12,882 nucleotides of DNA, taken from contig CABRDB010000064.1 in the NCBI GenBank assembly GCA_902469555.1, positions 1 through 12,882 on the forward strand, given 5' to 3'. This DNA comes from an uncultured Collinsella sp. (GTDB lineage: Bacteria; Actinomycetota; Coriobacteriia; Coriobacteriales; Coriobacteriaceae). Positions within the stretch are counted from its first letter, which is position 1. Each line of letters begins with the position of its first letter. Position numbers and translations under genes: made by a program. Positions 6,814 to 11,586 of the stretch are shown here, in pieces. The notes beneath the pieces are model-generated. The model was not told the DNA's origin, did not search any database, and saw only the letters and a list, made by a program, of their open reading frames with translations.

Positions 6814-7698
6814 ATGAGCGAAAAGCAAATGAGGCTCGGCGCCCTCGAAGCCGGCGGGACCAAGATGGTCTGTGCCGTGGTGTCCGGCGACGGCGAGGTC
6901 CTCGACCGTATGGAGACCCCGACGCTTACGCCCGCCGAGACCGTCCCGCAGATGATCGAGTGGTTCACCGCCCGCGATGTGGACGCGTTGGGCATCGGCG
7001 CCTTCGGCCCGACCTGCGTCGACCCCAACGACGAGCGCTACGGCTCCATCCTCCAGACGCCCAAGCTCGCGTGGCGAGGCCATGGTCTTCGCGCCGCGTT
7101 CGCCGACGACCTCGGGATTCCGGTGGCCTACGACACGGACGTTAACGTTGCCTGCCTCGGCGAAGTGGTCTTCGGCTGCTGCAAGGGGCTCGAGGACGCC
7201 GTCTACGTGACCATCGGCACCGGCGTGGGCGCGGGCGTCATGTGCGCGGGCAGGCTCCTTCACGGCATGCTGCACCCCGAGGCCGGCCACATGCTGGTAA
7301 GGACCCGTCCCACCGAGGAGGGACGCTGCGTCTGCCCGAGCCACGCGAGCTGTCTCGAGGGCCTCGCCTCCGGCCCCGCCATCGCCGCGCGCTGGGGAAA
7401 GCCCGCGGCCGAGCTCGCGGACAACGATGAGGTGTGGGCGCTCGAAGGGGATTATCTGGGGCAGATGTGCGCGAACCTCGTGCTCATGTACTCGCCTCGC
7501 CGCATCGTCGTCGGCGGCGGCGTGATGCACCAGGAGCAGCTCTACGGCATCGTCCGCAAGAAGACCCTCGAATATCTGGGTGGCTACATCCAGACCGCCG
7601 AGCTTAAGGACATGGAGAGCTACATCTGCGCCCCGGGCTGCGGCGGCGACCAAGGAATCCTCGGCGCGGCCGAGCTGGCAAGAAGGGTGCTCGCGTAA
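6814..7698 (+). CDS. ROK-family sugar kinase, fructokinase-like
   Basis: This 294-aa cytoplasmic protein is expected to phosphorylate fructose (or a related hexose) with ATP. The phosphate-binding motif is LEAGGTK (11-17). The ROK catalytic aspartate is probably D109 in DTDVN, and TIGTGVGAG (133-141) is the second nucleotide motif. The structural zinc site typical of ScrK/YdhR-type fructokinases is present: H159 (AGHM) and C174, H177 and C180 in CVCPSHASC. YGSILQTPKLAW (76-87) and CLEGLASGPAIAARWG (180-195) also match that subgroup rather than glucokinases. The ATG follows AAGGAGG by a short gap. It is last in the PTS locus, so it fits phosphorylation of free sugar released by GH172. Mannokinase or mixed specificity is possible. 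Confidence 0.8.
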   Translation: MSEKQMRLGALEAGGTKMVCAVVSGDGEVLDRMETPTLTPAETVPQMIEWFTARDVDALGIGAFGPTCVDPNDERYGSILQTPKLAWRGHGLRAAFADDLGIPVAYDTDVNVACLGEVVFGCCKGLEDAVYVTIGTGVGAGVMCAGRLLHGMLHPEAGHMLVRTRPTEEGRCVCPSHASCLEGLASGPAIAARWGKPAAELADNDEVWALEGDYLGQMCANLVLMYSPRRIVVGGGVMHQEQLYGIVRKKTLEYLGGYIQTAELKDMESYICAPGCGGDQGILGAAELARRVLA

Positions 7699-7730
7699 CT
7701 TGCGCTCTCTCCGCCATACAACGCGTTAAG

Positions 7731-7780
7731 AAAAGACGAGCGCTTCTTGCCAATTGAGCGGCAAGAAGTGCTCGTCTTTT
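7731..7780. terminator. Strong bidirectional intrinsic terminator
   Basis: A 21-bp stem (7731-7751 with 7760-7780, one G-T wobble) has an 8-nt loop. The A-rich 5' end and T-rich 3' end give U-tracts on both strands. It closes the + strand sugar locus 33 bp after the kinase and also lies just past the - strand degV remnant. Confidence 0.93.
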
Positions 7781-7813
7781 GCATTTGTTTTTGGGCAGGA
7801 CGCCCCACCTCCG

Positions 7814-8044
7814 CTAGAGTCCCTGGACCGCCACACCCACGAGGTTTGGACCGGTGTGGACAAGAAGCGCGGGGCTGATGTCGGAGCGGACGACCTCCAC
7901 CGCGTTGGCCACGCGCTCGCACAGGGCCTGCTCCATACGGTCGTAGAGGTCGGCGTGGGCCGAGGTGCAGCTCACGGCAAAGCGCACTTTGGGGTGCTTC
8001 TCGACGATGGCGGCGATGAGCTTGACCTCGGTGCGATGCGGTAC
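7814..8044 (-). pseudogene. 3' remnant of a DegV-family fatty-acid-binding protein gene
   Basis: The readable - strand frame ends in DISPALLVHTGPNLVGVAV, which fits the conserved C-terminal GP-x-x-x-x-HTGPG region of DegV proteins. It is preceded by a KVRFAVSCTSAHADLYDRM helix-strand stretch, also typical. Only about 75 residues remain of a family that is usually around 280. DegV proteins bind fatty acids, and some supply them to the FakA kinase; the fatty-acid site needs the missing N-terminal domain, so the product cannot work. The sequence upstream is not DegV but the start of an IS200-type transposase in a different frame. The stop at 7814-7816 leads into the shared terminator, so the 3' end is in its original setting. 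Confidence 0.65.
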
Positions 8045-8240
8045 TTGCACAGCCATTTCGTGTGCGCGAGGCTGTTGGCTTTCTGGGCCACAGCAATCAC
8101 CTTCCCCTTAGTATGATGGCCTGAACAATCCTCATGCTAGGGGGAAGGTTTTTGTCGCGTAGCGGAAATTGGCCTCCACCCGCTGAGCGGGTGGCTTTCT
8201 ATGCCGCGCGTGCCGCACGGCACGGACTAAAGTCCATGAA
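8034..8240 (-). mobile_element. tnpA: IS200-type element remnant: left end and first codons of tnpA
   Basis: On the - strand a GTG at 8091-8089, preceded by AAGGGGAAGG, opens a frame reading VAQKANSLAHTKWLCKY, the well-known N-terminus of IS200-family Y1 transposases. Homology stops after about 20 codons, where DegV-like sequence begins in another frame, so the HUH motif and catalytic tyrosine are lost. The region behind the start (8092-8240) holds the small hairpins expected of a Y1 transposon end: CCACCCGC-TGA-GCGGGTGG (8176-8194), GTGCCG-CA-CGGCAC (8210-8223) and GGACT-AA-AGTCC (8224-8235). The outer boundary near 8240 is an estimate. The element cannot make transposase. Confidence 0.7.
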
Positions 8241-8273
8241 TAAAACGAGGAAGGCCACGTCCGGCCTCCCTCG
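8240..8273 (-). terminator. Intrinsic terminator on the minus strand beside the IS remnant
   Basis: An 11-bp stem with one mismatch (8246-8256 with 8263-8273, loop ACGTCC) is followed on the - strand by TTTTATT. No intact - strand gene lies upstream now, so its parent gene may have been lost. The IS end begins directly at the T-run, a common landing spot for IS200-type elements. Confidence 0.6.
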
Positions 8274-8294
8274 CAAAGGGTCTCTGATTACTCC

Positions 8295-8323
8295 CACTCA
8301 TTGGGGACAGACTTAAATGAGTG
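8295..8323. repeat. 8-bp inverted repeat around a TGGGGACAGAC core
   Basis: CACTCATT (8295-8302) and AATGAGTG (8316-8323) are exact reverse complements around a 13-nt loop. It looks like a small dispersed palindromic element, but its family cannot be named from one copy. Confidence 0.5.
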
Positions 8324-8346
8324 CTCTTGAAATGCCGGCGCCTGGG

Positions 8347-8410
8347 GATGTTCTTTTTCTGTCTGCAGTTTGGAACGTTCCTTTTCTGTCGGCAGTTTGG
8401 GACGGTCCTT
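8347..8410. repeat. 27-bp imperfect tandem repeat (about 2.4 copies)
   Basis: Copy 1 (8347-8373) and copy 2 (8374-8400) share TTTTCTGTC, GCAGTTTGG and a GTTC start with few differences. A third partial copy, GACGGTCCTT, follows at 8401-8410. The 27-nt period keeps a reading frame, but no start codon with a ribosome binding site opens it. Confidence 0.7.
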
Positions 8411-8426
8411 AGAGCTGCAGCGCGCC

Positions 8427-8471
8427 ATGAGCGACGAGGCGAAGCGGATCATCCTGTCTTTTGAGTTCTAA
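8427..8471 (+). other. Possible 3' tail of a lost gene
   Basis: The frame runs through ELQRAMSDEAKRIILSFEF to a TAA at 8469-8471. The ATG at 8427 has no convincing ribosome binding site and would give only 14 residues. The composition looks like a protein C-terminus, and upstream the frame enters the 27-bp repeats and then meets a stop. I do not recognise the family. It could also be chance coding in GC-rich DNA. Confidence 0.3.
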
Positions 8472-8512
8472 GCATAAGCCCCTGTCTCTGAGCAATGACC
8501 GGTTCGCATTTG

Positions 8513-8558
8513 TGCGCATTTACGTGCGTGGGATTGCGTGAATATGCGTATAGATGCG
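8513..8558. promoter_or_regulatory. Helically phased TGCG repeats upstream of the oxidoreductase operon
   Basis: TGCG begins at 8513, 8525, 8535, 8545 and 8555. The last four are spaced exactly 10 bp apart, three of them reading TGCGT. Such same-face spacing is typical of multi-site protein binding. DeoR-type regulators are known to use repeated sites, and one is encoded in this operon. The pattern is seen directly; the binding protein is inferred. Confidence 0.5.
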
Positions 8559-8591
8559 CCGTTTACGGGATAAAAATGACCGTTTAGCGGT
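8559..8591. promoter_or_regulatory. Paired palindromes sharing CCGTTTA, candidate operator
   Basis: CCGTTTACGG (8559-8568) and ACCGTTTAGCGGT (8579-8591) are both palindromic. Their shared CCGTTTA cores start 21 bp apart, about two helical turns. They are flanked by TGCGTA (8545-8550) and TACGCA (8596-8601), which are inverted copies of each other. This suggests a dimer-of-dimers operator about 100 bp before the oxidoreductase start. Confidence 0.45.
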
Positions 8592-8604
8592 GAGATACGC
8601 AAAA

Positions 8605-8622
8605 ACGCGCACATAAGCGCGT
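8605..8622. promoter_or_regulatory. Inverted repeat near the oxidoreductase promoter region
   Basis: ACGCGC (8605-8610) and GCGCGT (8617-8622) are exact inverted copies around ACATAA. A -10-like TATAGA lies 11 bp further on (8634-8639) with no good -35, so the promoter position is uncertain. It may be a further operator or the edge of the phased array. Confidence 0.35.
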
Positions 8623-8681
8623 GTTTGTGCGAATATAGAGCTGTCAGAAAGCAAGGCGTTCTATGACACAGGAGGCACATA

Positions 8682-9761
8682 ATGGCAGATTCCAAGCAGG
8701 CTCCGCTCGACGCCGCGGCAGCCGCCAAAGCAGCGTTCGCTTCGGTCCAGGACAAGCCGTTCCCCGACGATATTTTTACGGCTCCCGAGCTCCATTGGGC
8801 CGTCATCGGTTGCGGCGTTATCGCCAACCAGATGGCTCAGTCCCTTGCTCTTGCCGGTCGCAAGCTTGCGGGCGTCGCCAACCGTACGCCGTCCAAGGCT
8901 CAGGCTTTTGCCGAGCAGTATGGCATCGAGAAGGTCTACGACACGGTTGAGGACCTCTACGCCGATCCTGGCATCGACGCCGTCTACATCACTACCCCGC
9001 ACAACACTCATATCACCTATCTGCGCGCTGCCCTGGCAGCCGGCAAGCACGTGCTCTGCGAGAAGGCCATTACCCTCAACTCTGCCGAGCTCGACGAGGC
9101 GCGCGCCATTGCCGCCGAGCACAACGTCGTCCTCATGGACGCCACCACGGTGCTCCACATGCCCTTGTATCAAGAGCTGCGCCGCCGCATGGATGCCGGC
9201 GAGTTCGGCCGCATGAACCTCGCTCAGCTCAACTTTGGTAGCTACAAGGAGTACGGCGACCTGACCAACCGTTTCTACAATCGCAACCTCGCCGGCGGTG
9301 CCATGCTCGATATTGGCGTGTATGCCCTGTCCGTTATGCGCCTGTTTATGGCGAGCCAGCCCGCCGAGGTCGTGTCTCTGGGCAATACCTGCGAGACTGG
9401 CGTTGACGTCGCGGGTGGCATTGTCTGCCGTAATGCCGAGCAACAGCTGGGCGTCGTGAGCCTTACGCTCCACTCCAAGCAGCCCAAGCGCTCGGTCATC
9501 AGCTTCGATAAGTGCTATGTCGAGGTCAACGAGTATCCGCGTGCAGACCATGCGACCGTCGTGTGGACTGCGGACGGTCACCGTGAGGAGGTCCACGCTG
9601 GCACCGAGGCCTACGCGCTGTGCTACGAGATGGCCGACCTGGAGAAGGCCGTTGCTGGCGATGATTCGAAGCGCGAACTTCTGGGCTATGCTTCTGATGT
9701 TATGGAGCTGATGACCAAGCTCCGCGCCGATTGGGGAGTCGTGTACCCCGAGGAGGAGTAA
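8682..9761 (+). CDS. Gfo/Idh/MocA-family NAD(P)-dependent oxidoreductase
   Basis: This 359-aa cytoplasmic enzyme is predicted to oxidise or reduce a sugar, sugar acid or polyol with NAD(P). The Rossmann fold starts at HWAVIGCGVIA (38-48, GxGxxA), followed by VYITTPHNTH (101-110) and the family motif CEKAIT (126-131) with the likely catalytic K128. The C-terminal domain shows GGAMLDIGVYALSVM (205-219), carrying the conserved Asp and Tyr. About 36 alanine-rich residues precede the Rossmann strand, longer than usual, yet the ATG at 8682 has a strong AGGAGG 6 bp upstream. It is followed 3 bp later by a DeoR-type regulator that probably controls it. The substrate cannot be assigned from sequence; dihydrodiol-dehydrogenase-like and inositol-dehydrogenase-like members both share these motifs. 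Confidence 0.88.
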   Translation: MADSKQAPLDAAAAAKAAFASVQDKPFPDDIFTAPELHWAVIGCGVIANQMAQSLALAGRKLAGVANRTPSKAQAFAEQYGIEKVYDTVEDLYADPGIDAVYITTPHNTHITYLRAALAAGKHVLCEKAITLNSAELDEARAIAAEHNVVLMDATTVLHMPLYQELRRRMDAGEFGRMNLAQLNFGSYKEYGDLTNRFYNRNLAGGAMLDIGVYALSVMRLFMASQPAEVVSLGNTCETGVDVAGGIVCRNAEQQLGVVSLTLHSKQPKRSVISFDKCYVEVNEYPRADHATVVWTADGHREEVHAGTEAYALCYEMADLEKAVAGDDSKRELLGYASDVMELMTKLRADWGVVYPEEE

Positions 9762-9764
9762 GCG

Positions 9765-10511
9765 ATGCTTGCGGAAGATAGGCTCAACGCGATCGTGTCG
9801 ATGGTGCAGCAGACCGGCTCGGTTACCGTGCCGGAGCTTGCCGAGGCCCTGGGCGTGACACCGTCCACCATTCGCCGTGACTTGCAAACGCTCGACCGCG
9901 CGCACCGTATCGCCAAGGTGCACGGAGGCGCGACGAGTCTGGAGCGCGCTCACGTGACGCGCGACCTGACGATCAGCGAGCGCAGTGATCTCCATAACGA
10001 TGACAAGGAGCGCATCTGCGCCCGCGCCGCGGCCCTGGTGGAGCCCGATAGCTTTGTGTATATCGATTCGGGCTCCACGACCCTCAAGCTCATCGAGCAT
10101 CTTCCGCATCTCGACGGCGTCACCTATGTGACCGATTCTGTGCTCCATGCCCAGCATCTCGCCCTGCGCGGTATGCGCGCCGTTGTGCTGGGTGGCGAGC
10201 TCAAGCCCGATACCGAGGCGCTCGTCGGTCCCGATGCCTTGGCAACCCTGGACCGCTATAACTTCAACTGCGGCTTTTGGGGTTCCAATGGCATCGCCGC
10301 CGAGCAAGGTCTCACCACGCCGGATATCGAGGAAGCCCAGGTCAAGCGTATCTCGATGCGCCATACGGCCAAACGCTTCGTAATCTCGGACGCCAGTAAA
10401 TTTGGCATGGTGGCGCCCGTCAAGTTCGCGGACTTCCGCGATGCAACGATTATTACCGCGGGCGAGGCGCCCGCCAAGTACCAGTCGATGGACAACGTCA
10501 TCACGGTCTAG
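9765..10511 (+). CDS. DeoR/GlpR-family transcriptional regulator
   Basis: This 248-aa protein has the classical layout. An N-terminal winged helix (about 3-58) contains VTVPELAEALGVTPSTIRRDL as the helix-turn-helix and VHGGA as the wing end. The DeoRC sugar-phosphate sensor domain (about 75-230) has K81, YIDSGSTT (99-106), VVLGGEL, LVGPDAL and VISDASKFG. DeoR-family repressors usually release DNA when they bind a phosphorylated sugar intermediate. Its ribosome binding site (GAGGAGGAG) overlaps the end of the oxidoreductase gene and the ATG follows 3 bp after that stop, so the two are translationally coupled. The phased repeats and palindromes at 8513-8622 are plausible operators for it (inference). 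Length and motifs are intact. Confidence 0.9.
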   Translation: MLAEDRLNAIVSMVQQTGSVTVPELAEALGVTPSTIRRDLQTLDRAHRIAKVHGGATSLERAHVTRDLTISERSDLHNDDKERICARAAALVEPDSFVYIDSGSTTLKLIEHLPHLDGVTYVTDSVLHAQHLALRGMRAVVLGGELKPDTEALVGPDALATLDRYNFNCGFWGSNGIAAEQGLTTPDIEEAQVKRISMRHTAKRFVISDASKFGMVAPVKFADFRDATIITAGEAPAKYQSMDNVITV

Positions 10512-10550
10512 CAGTGGGGCAAGGTCAAAACCATTCAGTTTTCTCAATAG

Positions 10551-10587
10551 AAAAGCGGCAACGTCCATTACGGGCGTTGCCGCTTTT
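10551..10587 (+). terminator. Intrinsic terminator of the oxidoreductase-regulator operon
   Basis: AAAAGCGGCAACG (10551-10563) pairs perfectly with 10575-10587. The stem is extended by a wobble and two GC pairs to 16 bp around a 5-nt loop, and ends in TTTT. It is 40 bp after the regulator stop and may also work on the opposite strand. Confidence 0.9.
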
Positions 10588-10603
10588 GTTGTCTACCGGT
10601 TTT

Positions 10604-10660
10604 GTCTAAGTCTGTAACAACTAGACCATTAAAAGTGGGCTAGATGTTACAGACTGAGAT
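10604..10660. repeat. Palindromic element, unit 1
   Basis: GTCTAAGTCTGTAACA (10604-10619) faces TGTTACAGACTGAGAT (10645-10660), with 15 of 16 positions pairing when G-U is allowed. The inner 25 nt extend the hairpin through CTAG-A-CC and GG-G-CTAG around a 9-nt loop. Confidence 0.8.
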
Positions 10661-10684
10661 ACTTCCGAACCGCGCCGTCCCTTT

Positions 10685-10741
10685 GTCTCGATCTGTAACA
10701 GCTGGGACCGATTTTGCCGAGTTATTGTTACAGATTGAGAT
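10685..10741. repeat. Palindromic element, unit 2
   Basis: GTCTCGATCTGTAACA (10685-10700) faces TGTTACAGATTGAGAT (10726-10741), with all 16 positions pairing counting two G-U wobbles. The inner 25 nt pair poorly, unlike units 1 and 3. Confidence 0.8.
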
Positions 10742-10764
10742 TTTCTCTTGCGGGGGATTCGAAT

Positions 10765-10821
10765 GTCTCGATCTGTAACAGATAGACCGGAAAATGGGTT
10801 CTAACTGTTACAGATCGAGAC
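10765..10821. repeat. Palindromic element, unit 3
   Basis: GTCTCGATCTGTAACA (10765-10780) and TGTTACAGATCGAGAC (10806-10821) are perfect inverted copies. The inner 25 nt form a further stem through TAGACC and GG-GT-TCTA. Followed by GTTTTGG, so the hairpin resembles a terminator on the + strand. Confidence 0.85.
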
Positions 10822-10869
10822 GTTTTGGCGCCACGGCTGAGCCATCGTGGTGGCTTTGACGTTTTCCAA

Positions 10870-10909
10870 GATAAAACCTGCCAAAATAAGCCTGTCCCTA
10901 TTTGGCAGG
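10870..10909 (-). terminator. Intrinsic terminator of the pseudouridine synthase transcript
   Basis: On the - strand CCTGCCAAA (10909-10901) pairs with TTTGGCAGG (10885-10877), a 9-bp stem, followed by TTTTATC (10876-10870). It begins 2 bp after the stop codon of the - strand gene. Confidence 0.8.
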
Positions 10910-10911
10910 AT

Positions 10912-11571
10912 TTAGGGCTCCCAGGGGCAGGGAGCTTCGATGTGGATGTGCTCGCCGGTTACGGGATGCGTAAAGGACACGCTGTGGGCGTGGAGCATCA
11001 GGCCGCAGGGACGCGGCGTGCCGTAGAGCTCGTCGCCAACCAGGGGATGGCGCTCGCTTGCCAGGTGCACGCGGATCTGATGCTTGCGACCGGTGAGCAG
11101 CTCGACATCGATATACGAGCGCGTGGGCAGACCTCGGCGGCTCTTAAGGCGCTTGAGCACCTTCACGCGCGTCTGAGACGGCTTTCCGCTGGCGCCGACG
11201 CGCATCTTGCGGCTATCGTGGCGGTCGCGCGCGATGGGCTTGTCGATGAGCTTCTCGTTCCAGTCGATCTTGCCCTCGGCGAGCGCCAGGTAGTGCTTTT
11301 CGAACGCGTGGTCGATGACCATCTGGTCAAAGGCGGGCTGCGTCTGTTTGTCGAGCGAGAACAGCACCACGCCGGTGGTGTCGCGATCCAGGCGGTTGAG
11401 CGGCTGCATGTCAGTCGCGGCAAAGCCGTCGCCCATCGCCAGCAGCAGATCGCTGGCGTAGTCGGTAAGCGTGCGCTCGCCGGTGCCGTCGCCGTGGACA
11501 ATCATGCCGGCGGGCTTGTCGATGGCCATGAGCCAGGCGTCGCAGTAGAGGACTTGAGGTTCTTCGTTCAC
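10912..11571 (-). CDS. RluA-family pseudouridine synthase
   Basis: This 219-aa cytoplasmic enzyme is predicted to convert uridine to pseudouridine in rRNA or tRNA. MAIDKPAGMIVH (15-26) is the family entry motif and NRLDRDTTGVVL (59-70) holds the catalytic D62. GRKHQIRVHLA (161-171) with HPLVGDELYG (175-184) completes the fold. The usual His before RLD is Asn here. There is no S4 RNA-binding domain and the length is at the short end for the family. The start is GTG at 11571 with AAAGG upstream. It lies 15 bp after the U32 gene stop, so both share a transcript. The exact RNA target cannot be predicted. Confidence 0.88.
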   Translation of the reverse strand: MNEEPQVLYCDAWLMAIDKPAGMIVHGDGTGERTLTDYASDLLLAMGDGFAATDMQPLNRLDRDTTGVVLFSLDKQTQPAFDQMVIDHAFEKHYLALAEGKIDWNEKLIDKPIARDRHDSRKMRVGASGKPSQTRVKVLKRLKSRRGLPTRSYIDVELLTGRKHQIRVHLASERHPLVGDELYGTPRPCGLMLHAHSVSFTHPVTGEHIHIEAPCPWEP

Positions 11572-11586
11572 GTGTAAGCCTTTCGG

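Larger units (their letters stand above)
10604..10821. repeat. Array of three 57-bp palindromic elements
   Basis: Three units start at 10604, 10685 and 10765 (period 81 and 80 bp). Each has 16-bp arms around exactly 25 bp, and the units are separated by 24 and 23 bp of unrelated sequence. The arm consensus is GTCTCGATCTGTAACA with its inverse. Arm changes between units are largely compensatory, while inner and spacer bases differ. The array fills the gap between two convergent genes, inside their terminators. I do not recognise a named family. Confidence 0.85.

Noticed and set aside
7754..8116. 120-residue plus-strand open frame opposite the DegV/IS200 remnant
   Set aside because: It starts inside the terminator stem and is antisense to recognisable DegV and transposase sequence.
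8134..8316. 60-residue plus-strand open frame in the IS end region
   Set aside because: It runs through several hairpins and the terminator, has no ribosome binding site and resembles no protein I know.
8661..10568. 635-residue minus-strand open frame opposite the oxidoreductase and DeoR genes
   Set aside because: It covers both genes and the terminator in antisense; the plus-strand products are unmistakable.
10604..10821. CRISPR array
   Set aside because: The units are long palindromes with variable inner sequence rather than constant repeats with unique spacers; there are only three and no cas genes nearby.
10825..11577. 250-residue plus-strand open frame opposite the RluA gene
   Set aside because: It is antisense to a conserved enzyme and crosses that gene's terminator.
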